From contig JAJDXS010000023.1 in NCBI GenBank assembly GCA_022823145.1, positions 124,001 to 188,000 of the forward strand: a stretch of DNA of 64,000 nucleotides. The letters are read 5' to 3'. Positions 26,863 through 35,700 of this stretch are shown one piece after another. Below the pieces are notes generated by a model. It did not search any database and was not told the origin of the DNA. It was given only the letters and a program-made list of their open reading frames with translations. Each line of letters opens with the position of its first letter. Position 1 is the stretch's first letter. The stretch is from Gemmatimonadota bacterium. Lineage in GTDB: Bacteria; Gemmatimonadota; Gemmatimonadetes; Longimicrobiales; Gaopeijiaceae. A program made the position numbers and the translations under genes.

Positions 26863-27951
26863 ATGACCGCACCCCCCGATCCCATCCGCCACGCCGAGCG
26901 TCTGGACCCCTCCATCTTCGCGCTTCCCGTTGAGAAGATGCGGAGCGGCTACTACTCCGACAAGTACTTCGTGCGTACGCGCGAACAGCTTCTCGCCGGC
27001 GGGACCAACCCCCCGGTCACCATGCAGGTATTCCAGAAGCGGAACGCGGTCGTGGCCGGCACCGACGAGGCCATCGCCATCCTGAAGCTGTGCCTCACCG
27101 AGGGCTACGACTTCGACGATCTCGAGGTGCGCTCCCTGCGCGACGGCGACCGTGCCCGGCCCTGGGAGACGGTCATGTTCATAACCGGACCGTACGGGGC
27201 GTTCGTCCACCTGGAGACCCTGTACGCCGGCGTGCTCGCGCGCCGCACCCGCATCGCAACCAACACCCGCGCGGTGGTGGAGGCCGCGTGGCCGAAGCCG
27301 ATCATGTTCTTCCCCGCGCGCCACGATCACTGGATGGTCCAGACCGGCGACGGCTGGGCGGCGCACGTCGCCGGCGCGATCGGCGTCTCGACCGATGCCC
27401 AGGCTTCGTGGTGGGGGTCGTCGGGCATCGGCACGGTTCCGCACGGCCTGATCGCGGCCTGCGGGGGCGACACGGTCGCCGCGACGGAGGCGCTCGCCGC
27501 GCAGCTTTCCGACGAGGTGAGCATCGTGTCGCTCGTGGACTTCGACAACGACAGCGTCGGGACCTCGCTGGCGGTGGCGCGCGCGCTCGGTGAGCGCCTG
27601 TGGGGGGTCCGCCTCGACACCTCCGGCACCATGGTCGACCGGTCCATGGAGGGCGAGATGGGCGACTTCGACCCCCGCGGCGTGAACCCCCGCCTGGTGC
27701 ACAAGGTCCGCGACGCGCTCGACCGGGCGGGCTTCGGGCACGTGCGGATCGTGGCCTCGGGCGGCTTCGGCGCCGCGAAGATCCGCGCCTTCGAGGAGGC
27801 CGGCGTGCCCGTGGATTCGTACGGCGTGGGCTCGTCGCTCATGCGAGGATCCTTCGACTACACCGCCGACATCGTGCGGGTCGAGGGGAAGCCGCTGTCG
27901 AAGGCGGGCCGCTGGCACAGGCCGAACGATCGTCTGGAGGTGGTGACGTGA
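26863..27951 (+). CDS. pncB: Nicotinate phosphoribosyltransferase
   Basis: 362 aa from the ATG at 26863, preceded by GGAG. It converts nicotinate and PRPP to nicotinate mononucleotide. It is of the shorter, archaeal-like NAPRTase type. Visible features are the early SGYYSDKYFVRT, TNTRAVVEAAW, the phosphorylatable His in GTVPHGLIAACGGDT, LVDFDND, WGVRLDTSGT, and the phosphate-binding end VASGGFGAAKI and SYGVGSSLM. It overlaps the nicotinamidase gene by GTGA. Together the two enzymes turn nicotinamide into nicotinate mononucleotide for NAD salvage, and a sirtuin gene lies nearby. Confidence 0.93.
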   Translation: MTAPPDPIRHAERLDPSIFALPVEKMRSGYYSDKYFVRTREQLLAGGTNPPVTMQVFQKRNAVVAGTDEAIAILKLCLTEGYDFDDLEVRSLRDGDRARPWETVMFITGPYGAFVHLETLYAGVLARRTRIATNTRAVVEAAWPKPIMFFPARHDHWMVQTGDGWAAHVAGAIGVSTDAQASWWGSSGIGTVPHGLIAACGGDTVAATEALAAQLSDEVSIVSLVDFDNDSVGTSLAVARALGERLWGVRLDTSGTMVDRSMEGEMGDFDPRGVNPRLVHKVRDALDRAGFGHVRIVASGGFGAAKIRAFEEAGVPVDSYGVGSSLMRGSFDYTADIVRVEGKPLSKAGRWHRPNDRLEVVT

Positions 27952-28682
27952 GTGGGAGAGAGAGCGCGACCCGCCCCGCGCTGGTCGGGTGGATCGTCGA
28001 TGTGCAGTCGGACTTCATGGACCCGGCAGGCCGGCTCTATGTGCGAGACCTCTTCGACGACTCCGATCCGGGCGCCGTTCAGATCGTCCCTGCACTGGAA
28101 GAGGTCGCGGCCTGGATGCGCATGCACTGCGACGCGATGGTCTACACGGGCGACTGGCACGGCCTCGAGGATGCCGAGATCGACCCGGTCGCCCCCGATC
28201 CCTCGCGCGGCACCTACCCGCCGCACTGCATGGGGCGGTCGCCGGACCCGGTCGAGCGCGCGGGCGCGGCGGTGATTGCCGAGGTCCGCCCTGTCGACCC
28301 GGTGGTGCTGGCCTGCGATGCCGGCACGGAGGCGGCCGAGGCGGCTGCGCGGCGGGCCGTGGCGGAGAGGCGGCCGGTGTTCGTGCAGAAGACGCGCTTC
28401 AACGTGTTCGAGGGCAACCCGGGCGCCGATGCGTTCGTGAGGTCGCTGGGCGCTGCGCTGCGCCGCCCGCTCCGGTTCGTGGTGATCGGCGTGGCGCGCG
28501 ACGTCTGCGTGACCCAGGCCGTCGACGGGCTGCAGGAGCGCGGTTACGAGGTGGCGGCCGTGCGGGACGCGACCTGGGGTCTTGGGCTGGAGCCCGAGGA
28601 GGCCACGCTCGCGCGGTGGGCGGCGCGGGGCAGGGTGGTGACGGTGGCGGAGCTGGTGGGGAGCCGGGATTCCGTGGAATGA
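27948..28682 (+). CDS. pncA: Nicotinamidase (isochorismatase-like hydrolase)
   Basis: 244 aa from the GTG at 27948, overlapping pncB. The catalytic triad is complete: Asp18 (VDVQSDF), Lys148 (VQKTRF) and Cys187 (ARDVCVTQA). Metal ligands are suggested by Asp22, His71 (GDWH) and His93 (PPHC). This set, with GDWH and the PPHC element, points to nicotinamidase rather than a generic isochorismatase. It hydrolyses nicotinamide to nicotinate and ammonia. The direct coupling to pncB strongly supports that role. It is longer than E. coli PncA by about 30 residues. Confidence 0.9.
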   Translation: MSGRESATRPALVGWIVDVQSDFMDPAGRLYVRDLFDDSDPGAVQIVPALEEVAAWMRMHCDAMVYTGDWHGLEDAEIDPVAPDPSRGTYPPHCMGRSPDPVERAGAAVIAEVRPVDPVVLACDAGTEAAEAAARRAVAERRPVFVQKTRFNVFEGNPGADAFVRSLGAALRRPLRFVVIGVARDVCVTQAVDGLQERGYEVAAVRDATWGLGLEPEEATLARWAARGRVVTVAELVGSRDSVE

Positions 28683-28688
28683 AAGCCG

Positions 28689-29864
28689 TCATTCCGGGAG
28701 TGTGTATCTCTCAAGCCAGGCCAGGTCCAATTCGTCGAACGCAACCATGTACACGGATTCGGGGCCGAACCCGGCAACGCGCCGGTCTCCATCCAGTGTG
28801 ACCGCGCTCACCAGGTTCCCATGGCGGTCGAAGAGGTCGTACGCGGTACCGCTGCCCGCGGGCAAATGACGCCGCACCCACGTGCGGCCATGCGGATCGA
28901 CGCGGATGGTGCTGGAATGCAGCGCAGGCTTTACGTCCGGCCAACTATAGTCGTCATGGTTCGGTTCTTCGGTAAAACCGCTGCGGAAGAAGGTTGCGGT
29001 TGTCGCCCCGTCCGAGGAAGTCGTCATGCCCATGCCTACTCCGGCCTGCCGGCGCCTGTCGCGGAAATAGGCCTCCTTCTCGGCCGTGGTGATGCGTATG
29101 GGCTCGTAGGCGATGGTGTCGCCGCGGGTCACCGAACCGTCCGGGGCATACCAGTCCACACCGTAGCCCACGGAACGGGCCACCACGACCGAACCGTCCG
29201 GGGCAACCCCCCAGGCGTCGGCGGGGGACAGAGGAATCGGCGAAATGCTGACCCGGTTCGCCGACTCGTCGACCACCACTTCGCCGAGCTTGTAACTGCC
29301 CGCGGTATCCACCGATTCCATGACCGGGCCGATTCGGAGAATCGCGCCGCGTCCCGTGGGGTCGGGCGGGTAGCCGCTCAGGGCAGCGGCGTAGACGTTG
29401 CCGCTGTCGTCGATCCCGGCCGGAAGCGCCATCACGAACCCGCCGTCAACCTGCGGTCGTGCGATGGGATGCGTCTGCCCGAACTCCAGCTCCGGCCCCA
29501 GTCTCACCAGGCGGCCGTTGCCGAGATCCACAAGCAACGTCGAATCCCCGGGAAGCGGCCACGCCGCGTCGGGCTGCTGGTACTCTCCCGGTCCCTCGCC
29601 CAGGGTCCCGATCACGGTGCGAAATCCCGTATCCATGTCCACCCGGTAGAGCGCCTTGCCCAGCGGATCGGGAACCAGCACGTGACCACCGGGAAGCTCG
29701 CGCACCGCGTGGACAAAGCCGAAGTCTTCCGGGAAGACGGCATCCGGCGGACCGAGCGGCGTCGGCCGTGGACCGGCGGTCGCGTCTTCACCACGCTCCG
29801 CGCACCCCTGGCACAGGAGAACGCCGAGTACCGACAACCATCTTCGTGAGGACCAACCGCTCAT
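28689..29864 (-). CDS. 6-bladed beta-propeller lipoprotein
   Basis: 391 aa. The signal LSVLGVLLCQGCAERG ends in a lipobox. The body shows the propeller repeats typical of secreted 6-bladed proteins: FGFVHAVRELPGGHVLVPDPLG, GTLGEGPGEYQQPDAAWPLPGDSTLLVDLGNGRL, and LFDRHGNLVSAVTL. The GEGPGE-[FY] turn is the hallmark that also appears in the protein at 52239-53381. No enzymatic motif was seen. Such lipoproteins are abundant in Gemmatimonadota and Bacteroidota, often without known function. The gene is convergent with pncA. Confidence 0.8.
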   Translation of the reverse strand: MSGWSSRRWLSVLGVLLCQGCAERGEDATAGPRPTPLGPPDAVFPEDFGFVHAVRELPGGHVLVPDPLGKALYRVDMDTGFRTVIGTLGEGPGEYQQPDAAWPLPGDSTLLVDLGNGRLVRLGPELEFGQTHPIARPQVDGGFVMALPAGIDDSGNVYAAALSGYPPDPTGRGAILRIGPVMESVDTAGSYKLGEVVVDESANRVSISPIPLSPADAWGVAPDGSVVVARSVGYGVDWYAPDGSVTRGDTIAYEPIRITTAEKEAYFRDRRRQAGVGMGMTTSSDGATTATFFRSGFTEEPNHDDYSWPDVKPALHSSTIRVDPHGRTWVRRHLPAGSGTAYDLFDRHGNLVSAVTLDGDRRVAGFGPESVYMVAFDELDLAWLERYTLPE

Positions 29865-29961
29865 GCCACTGTCTCCGTGCGCGGTGATCGTGTCCGGACA
29901 GGCGCTGTCCCGCCGCTCTCAATATGCGACGTGGGCGGCCCCCCGACGGTTGTCCTCACCC

Positions 29962-31392
29962 CTATCGGTACCTCACCCCCTCCTTGAAGACCAGGTCCAC
30001 GTCGCGCAGCGCCCAGATGTCCTCCAGCGGATTGCCGTCCACCACGATCACGTCGGCGAGCTTCCCGGCTTCGATGGTGCCGAACTCGTCCTCCATCCCG
30101 AGCAGCTCCGCGCCCCTGCGCGTGGCCGACACGATCGCTTCCATCGGCGACATCCCCAGCTCGGTGAAGATCTCTAGTTCGCGCACATGGTTCCCGCTTT
30201 CGTGGAAGTTGAGGCGGGTACCCTTGTCGGTCCCCATCGCGACCGGCGCGCCCGCGGCGATCAGCTTGGCGAGGTTCTCACGTCCCAACTCGTAGCCGGC
30301 GCGCTGCTTCTCCAGCGCCTCGGGGTCGCTTGCGAGGTCTCTGGCCACCCATTCACGGGCCTCCTGCACCATGTCGGCCGGGGCGTGGCGAATGTACCAG
30401 GGATCCTCCAGTCGGCTCGGGTCCTCCATGTAGGTCACGTAGACCTCTCGCACCACCATGAGCGACACCGAGTAGACGTTCTGGTCGACGAAGCGCTGCA
30501 CCAGCTCGTCCGGGAACTCGCCCTGCGGTCCTACTTCCTCCTGGCTGACGAGGGTGGGGTGTTCCATGGCGTCAACCCCCGCGTCCAGCACCGCGACGAT
30601 GCTGGGGATCGACGAGGTGTGGGTCGTCACCCGCAGGCCGCGCGCGTGCGCCTCCTCCACGATCTCGGTCAGGGCTTCGGTGGACAGCTCGGGGGGAATG
30701 TTCTCCGGCCCGCTGTGGCTCGAGACCTTGATGAAGTCCGCTCCCCGCTCGGCGTAGTCTGCCACGATCTCCCGCCCGTGGGGCCCGTCGCGCACCGGCA
30801 GCACCATCGCCGCCTTCGCGTATTCCACACCCTCGGCCGGTATGCCCTCGAAAACCGAATCCGTCGGATCGTCGAACATCCGGTAGACGCCCGGGTAGTT
30901 CAGGATCGTCCCCGAGGTGAACAGGCGGGACCCGGCGATAAGTCCGCTCTCGACATCCTCGCGCAGCCGGATCATCTCCTCGAGCGGGTCCATCGTGTCC
31001 CGAGAAGTGGTGATCCCCTGCATGAGGCTCGCGTTCAGGTTGCGCGCCCCGATCTCGTAGTAGTCGCGATAGCGCCCCGCGAAGTAAGCGGGGTGATTGG
31101 ACTGCCCATCGAAGATGATGTGGCTGTTCCCCTCGATCATCCCGGGCATGATGGTCTTGCCGGTGACGTCGATCACGGTGGCGTCCGCGGGTACCTCGAT
31201 GGTGCCAGCCCCGCCTGCCCCGACGATCCGCCCGCCGCGCATGACCACGACGCCGTCCTCCACCGGGGGCGCACCGGTTCCGTCGACAAGCAGCCCGCCC
31301 GTCAGAACGGTCGCATCGCCGCCCGTGTCCAGGGGCGCGCAGCCGAGGAAAAGTGGCGCGGCGGTGAGCAAGACGGTGATCGACCTCTTCAT
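29962..31392 (-). CDS. Secreted amidohydrolase (imidazolonepropionase-like) lipoprotein
   Basis: 476 aa from the ATG at 31392, 2 nt after the preceding gene's stop, with its GGAG inside that gene. Signal and lipobox: LTAAPLFLGCAPL. The amidohydrolase pieces are TVLTGGLLVDGTGAPP, the metal motif MIEGNSH in place of IDxHxH, GITTSRDTMDP, the carboxylated-Lys-type strand ADFIKVSSHSG, GLRVTTHTSS, GVDAMEHPTLVS, GTDKGTRL, and IEAGKLADVIVVDGNPLEDI. Members hydrolyse amide bonds of cyclic or acyl amino acids and dipeptides. As the last gene of the SusCD/S9 operon it likely finishes breakdown of imported peptides or modified residues. The first HxH looks altered (EGNSH). Confidence 0.85.
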   Translation of the reverse strand: MKRSITVLLTAAPLFLGCAPLDTGGDATVLTGGLLVDGTGAPPVEDGVVVMRGGRIVGAGGAGTIEVPADATVIDVTGKTIMPGMIEGNSHIIFDGQSNHPAYFAGRYRDYYEIGARNLNASLMQGITTSRDTMDPLEEMIRLREDVESGLIAGSRLFTSGTILNYPGVYRMFDDPTDSVFEGIPAEGVEYAKAAMVLPVRDGPHGREIVADYAERGADFIKVSSHSGPENIPPELSTEALTEIVEEAHARGLRVTTHTSSIPSIVAVLDAGVDAMEHPTLVSQEEVGPQGEFPDELVQRFVDQNVYSVSLMVVREVYVTYMEDPSRLEDPWYIRHAPADMVQEAREWVARDLASDPEALEKQRAGYELGRENLAKLIAAGAPVAMGTDKGTRLNFHESGNHVRELEIFTELGMSPMEAIVSATRRGAELLGMEDEFGTIEAGKLADVIVVDGNPLEDIWALRDVDLVFKEGVRYR

Positions 31393-31394
31393 GA

Positions 31395-33437
31395 TCAGCT
31401 CCTGACAGGCGCGAGGTAGGTGGCAAACCAGCGAACGATCCACTGCAATCGCTCGAGGCGGTGAAGGGGTTGACCGGACCCTGGCAAACCATGGCCCTCG
31501 TCGGGGAATCGTACGAAAAGCGACGGCACTCCCTGGCGCACGAGAGCGCGGTACATCTCCTCGCCCTGGCTTACCGGCACGCGGAAGTCGAGTTCACTGT
31601 GCAGGACCAGCGTGGGCGTCGTCATCTGGTCGGCGTAGGCGATGGGCGACGACTCCCACAGCCTCATGGGCACCTCCCAGGGGGTTCCGTTGAGTTCCAG
31701 TTCGACCCAGGAAGGGATGTCCGCCGTGCCGAAGAAGCTGATCCAGTTGGAGATGCTCCGCTGCGTGACCGCTGCGGCGAATCGGTCGGTGTGGCCGACA
31801 ACCCAGTTGGTCATCAGTCCCCCATAGCTGCCCCCGGTCACCCCCAGCCTGGCGGGGTCGATCCAGTCGTTGTCGGCGAGTGCCTGATCCATCCCGGCCA
31901 TGATGTCGTCGAATGCCTTGCCGACGAGGTCGCCGGTTACCGCTGCTTCGAAGCTCTGACCGTATCCCGTGCTTCCACGGGGGTTTGTGAACAGAACGCC
32001 CCATCCCTGCGAAGCCAGGATCTGGAACTCCAGGCTGAATCCGTTCCCGTACATCCCGTACGGCCCGCCGTGGATTTCGAGGACCATCGGGTAGCGCGTG
32101 TCGGCAACGAAGCCCGCCGGCCTCATGATCCAGCCCTGTACATCCCAGTCGTCGGCTCCCTTGTACCAGAAGCCTTCGGTGTCGGAGAGCGCTCTGGCCG
32201 CGCGCCAGTCGTCGTTGAAGGCCGACAGCTTGCGGCCCTCGGCACCGTCCCGGGGATCAGCCGTTTGGAACGGGGCTGCATACACCTCGGCAGGGGCGGT
32301 CGGCGTGGTCCACAGGTATCCCAGCCCACCGTCCCGAGCGACGGCGAGTCCGGTCGCCTGGCCCTTCCCGGTGACCATCGGAAGGTGCGTTCCGTCCAGC
32401 GTCAATTGGTGAATCTCGATGTTGCCGTGAATCTGGAACGTGACCGCCAGGTCACCACCCGGCATCCATGCGAAGCCGGAAGGCGTGTGGTCGATCGCGT
32501 CGGTGATGTTGCGGGGCTCGCCGCCCTCCGAGCCGACCAGCCAGATCTGATGCTGGGAGCCGTAGTCGTGCGGGTCGGAGTTGCCCCTGAAGGCGAGCCA
32601 CTCGCCGTCGGGCGACCAGCGCGGAGCAGCATCGGTGCCAGGCCCGCCCGAAAACCGCTCCACCCGGCCGCCCGAGGCGCCCACGATCCAGATGTCGCTG
32701 TCGCGGTTGAAATCCGGTTCGTCGGTCCGGTTGGACACGAAGGCGATACGCTCCCCATCGGGTGACCAGGCGGGCTCCGAGTCCTCGTACGGTCCCTCCG
32801 TAACCTGTACGGGAGCGTCGCCATCGATCGACACGACGAAGATGTGCGGGTAGGAGGACCCGAGATAGGCGGTCCCGGCTCTGTAGCGCAGTCGATCGGC
32901 GACGATCAGGTCGCCGGACTCGGACTCGACGCGTTCACCAAGCAACCGTTCAGCTGCCGATGGCTCCGTTACTTCCGAAACCACCACCAGCCGGCGCGAA
33001 TCGGGTGCCCAGGCGAAGCCCGACACGCCCGATTCGAGGTCGGTGACCGGTCTTGCTTCGCCGATGCCCTCAGGAAGCAGCCACAGCTGTGGCGACCCAC
33101 CCCGAGACGAGCGGAAAGCGAGCCACTTCCCGTCCGGGGACCACTGCGGTGACCCGTCTCCTTCGCCTCGCGTGAGTTGTCGGAGCTCCCCGGTTGCCAC
33201 ATCTGCTTCCCAGAGTGCTCGCAGATAGCTGTTGGCCTCGCGGTCCATGCGGCTGGTCGCGAAGGTGAGCCGTTCACCGTTCGGGTGGAAGGCGAGGTCG
33301 GCGACGTCCATGATCCGGAAGAGGTCCTCGGGGGTCACGAGCGCGGGCGCGACCCGATCCGCCTCCTGGGCGGTCAACCCGGCCACGGTCAGCGTGGTCA
33401 GCACGAGGGTCAATGGCGGGACTCTGGGCTTCAACAT
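31395..33437 (-). CDS. Secreted S9 family prolyl-oligopeptidase-type peptidase
   Basis: 680 aa with a signal peptide ending in LTAQ. Residues about 40-400 are a TolB/WD40-like propeller (SPQWSPDGKWLAFRS, then EPAWSPDGERIAFVSNR and APRWSPDGEWLAFRGNSD). Residues about 420-680 are the alpha/beta-hydrolase: HGGPYGMYG, nucleophile Ser537 in GGSYGG, Asp617 in SELDFRVP and His649 in DEGHGL. This is the acylaminoacyl-peptidase/dipeptidyl-peptidase layout, which cleaves short peptides. It starts 7 nt after the neighbouring S9 gene with an AGGAG site. The two S9 enzymes, the SusCD pair and the amidohydrolase form one operon. Confidence 0.92.
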   Translation of the reverse strand: MLKPRVPPLTLVLTTLTVAGLTAQEADRVAPALVTPEDLFRIMDVADLAFHPNGERLTFATSRMDREANSYLRALWEADVATGELRQLTRGEGDGSPQWSPDGKWLAFRSSRGGSPQLWLLPEGIGEARPVTDLESGVSGFAWAPDSRRLVVVSEVTEPSAAERLLGERVESESGDLIVADRLRYRAGTAYLGSSYPHIFVVSIDGDAPVQVTEGPYEDSEPAWSPDGERIAFVSNRTDEPDFNRDSDIWIVGASGGRVERFSGGPGTDAAPRWSPDGEWLAFRGNSDPHDYGSQHQIWLVGSEGGEPRNITDAIDHTPSGFAWMPGGDLAVTFQIHGNIEIHQLTLDGTHLPMVTGKGQATGLAVARDGGLGYLWTTPTAPAEVYAAPFQTADPRDGAEGRKLSAFNDDWRAARALSDTEGFWYKGADDWDVQGWIMRPAGFVADTRYPMVLEIHGGPYGMYGNGFSLEFQILASQGWGVLFTNPRGSTGYGQSFEAAVTGDLVGKAFDDIMAGMDQALADNDWIDPARLGVTGGSYGGLMTNWVVGHTDRFAAAVTQRSISNWISFFGTADIPSWVELELNGTPWEVPMRLWESSPIAYADQMTTPTLVLHSELDFRVPVSQGEEMYRALVRQGVPSLFVRFPDEGHGLPGSGQPLHRLERLQWIVRWFATYLAPVRS

Positions 33438-33444
33438 TGATCTC

Positions 33445-35700
33445 CTAGCGATCCGAGGCCGCGGTCGGCCCGGCTTTCAGGTAGCGGTCGAGGTACTCTC
33501 CAATCCGGCGATAGTAGTCCGAGCGGGCGCGCGGCCCCCGGATTCCGTGCGCTTCATCGGGATAGAAAATCCACTCGAAGGTCGTTCTTCCCTGGGCGAG
33601 GAGTTCGTTGACCAGCGCGGCTGCGTCGAGGTGCATCGTGTCCTGGATCCCGCTCAGGATCAGCATCGGACGCACGAGGTTTTCCGCATAGGCGATGGGG
33701 GATCCCCGGCGGGTGCCTTCCGGGTTTTCCCAGGGGAAGCCGAAGTGCTCCTCGTTGTATCCCGGGGCCAGGTAGAAGAAGCGCTCCCAGTCGGTCACGG
33801 GAGCGCTGGACACGCCTGCCGCGAAGGTCTCGGGCGACCGCAGCATCGAGCTGGCGACCATGAACCCTCCGTAGCTGTGCCCCCACGTCCCGATCCGGTC
33901 CATGTCTACGTAGCCCAGGCCGCGCAGATACTCGACGCCGCCCAACACATCGGCCACATCGATGTCTCCAAGGCGGTCGAAGACATCCATCCGGAACTTG
34001 CGGCCGTAGCCGGCGCTTCCGCGGAAGTCCACGTCAAGGACCACGTACCCTTCCTGTGCCAGATACCGGTTGAAGGCGGACTGGTCGAGCCGCATCCACC
34101 CTGCGAACACGCTCTGTGCGTATCCCGCGCCGTGGACGAAGACGACCGCCGGGTACTTCCGAGCGGGGTCGAGCCCGTCGGGTCGGTAGACGCGGGCCGT
34201 GACGGCGGCCCCGTCGGCGGCGCTGGGGAACCTGACGATCTCGGGTTCGCGGAATCGATAGCCCGCCAACCGCTCGGGGACCGCCAGCGAGGTGAGGCGG
34301 CGCGGCTGGTCTGCATCGATCTCCTGAACGTACAGCTCGGGAAGCGCGGTGAGGTTGCTGTACAGGTACGCAACCCGTGAGCCGTCGGGCGAAGGCGTCG
34401 AAGAGAGGTTGACGCCTGGCAGGGGCGTAACGCGGCGCCGCTCTCCGCCCGCTACGGGAACCTCGTAGAGGTGGCGCTCGGGCGTTCCGGCTTCGTTGGA
34501 AGGGAAGAGGATGGTACGGCCGCCTCGCGACCACACGGGCGTGACCTCGAAGCGGTCGTACACCTGGTTGCTGGTGACCGTGAAGTCGCCCGACGTGAGC
34601 TGCATGGCCTCGGGGTCGGGGCCGTCTGCATCAATGACATGGACGTGGTTCCAGTCGTCACGCTCCGAGGTGAACAGGAGCCGTTGCGAATCGGGCGACC
34701 AGCGGATCCAGATGGCCAACGGCGAGATCCACGCCTCCACCTCCTCCCGCCAAATGGTCCGCACTTCTCCGGTTTCGGGCGAGGCGATGCGGATCTCGCG
34801 GGCCTTGTGGTCCAACGAGAGCCGGTTGATCGCGACCGAACGCCCGTCCGGGGACCAGTGGGCCTGGCTTCCGCCACGCAGCGAATACCGTTCGCCATCG
34901 GGAGGCCCGAGCCAGGTGGTTTTACCTCCTTGGGCTGGAATGACGCCCAGGCGCACCCGTCCGTAGCCGATCAGCGTGAAGTTCACGCCGATGATCAGCC
35001 CCGAGAAGTCGGTGTAACGGAAGCGGCGCTGCTCGTCGGTCGCCTGGGCGGTGTAAAGGATCCGCGCGCCGTCGGGGGACCAGCGCGGCTGGAGGTTGTG
35101 CCACCCCGCTCCGTGGGAACTGGTGAGTTGACGCACGCCTCCGTCCTTCAGGTCCAGCACCCACAGTTCGCTCTCGCGGATGTACGCGAGTCGGCTACCG
35201 TCGGGGGACAGCACCGGATCCGGTCCGTTGAAGTACTGCTGCGGCGTATACCCCGGCGAGGTCGCGCCAAAGTCCACCACGGTGCGCGACGAGCCCCCGG
35301 CCACATCCGCGGCCTGGATGTCACCCCCGGCCAGGTAGAGCAGGGTGGTGCCGTCGGGTGTCCAGGGCTCGGGCAGAAGCGTCCGCGTGACGTCACCGCC
35401 CGGCAGGTCGAGCCGGTGGACCTCGCCTTCGAGATCCGCCACGTAGATCACGCTGGAATTGGTCTCGCCCTCGGTCAGCGTGAAGGCGATCCTGCCACCG
35501 TCTGGCGACCACTCCGGTGCCGAGAGCTGCCGGAAGGTCCAGAGGTTGTCGGTCGTGAGACGGGGTCCGTCCTGGGCCGTGGCCCCCCCGGCCCACGCGG
35601 CCAGCAGAGCCGCGGCGGCCGGGAAGGCGGGGCGGTCCAGGAGCGTGCGGAAGGGCCGCCACGCGCTGCGGCCCCTCCGCACAATGGTCGCGGCCATCAT
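33445..35700 (-). CDS. Secreted S9 family prolyl-oligopeptidase/dipeptidyl-peptidase-type peptidase
   Basis: 751 aa. A signal-like stretch follows a positively charged start and ends at GGATAQD. The propeller covers about 45-470 (EWSPDGGRIAFT, DPVLSPDGSRLAYIRESELW, PRWSPDGARILYTAQ). The catalytic domain from about 500 shows FVHGAGYAQ, nucleophile Ser609 in GHSYGG, Asp687 (SGIQDTMHLD) and His718 (DEAHGIRG). Its start ATG overlaps the SusD stop (ATGA), so the two are translationally coupled. It is probably an exported peptidase trimming peptides next to the SusCD importer. It differs clearly from the neighbouring S9 gene, so it is not a recent duplicate. Confidence 0.92.
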   Translation of the reverse strand: MMAATIVRRGRSAWRPFRTLLDRPAFPAAAALLAAWAGGATAQDGPRLTTDNLWTFRQLSAPEWSPDGGRIAFTLTEGETNSSVIYVADLEGEVHRLDLPGGDVTRTLLPEPWTPDGTTLLYLAGGDIQAADVAGGSSRTVVDFGATSPGYTPQQYFNGPDPVLSPDGSRLAYIRESELWVLDLKDGGVRQLTSSHGAGWHNLQPRWSPDGARILYTAQATDEQRRFRYTDFSGLIIGVNFTLIGYGRVRLGVIPAQGGKTTWLGPPDGERYSLRGGSQAHWSPDGRSVAINRLSLDHKAREIRIASPETGEVRTIWREEVEAWISPLAIWIRWSPDSQRLLFTSERDDWNHVHVIDADGPDPEAMQLTSGDFTVTSNQVYDRFEVTPVWSRGGRTILFPSNEAGTPERHLYEVPVAGGERRRVTPLPGVNLSSTPSPDGSRVAYLYSNLTALPELYVQEIDADQPRRLTSLAVPERLAGYRFREPEIVRFPSAADGAAVTARVYRPDGLDPARKYPAVVFVHGAGYAQSVFAGWMRLDQSAFNRYLAQEGYVVLDVDFRGSAGYGRKFRMDVFDRLGDIDVADVLGGVEYLRGLGYVDMDRIGTWGHSYGGFMVASSMLRSPETFAAGVSSAPVTDWERFFYLAPGYNEEHFGFPWENPEGTRRGSPIAYAENLVRPMLILSGIQDTMHLDAAALVNELLAQGRTTFEWIFYPDEAHGIRGPRARSDYYRRIGEYLDRYLKAGPTAASDR

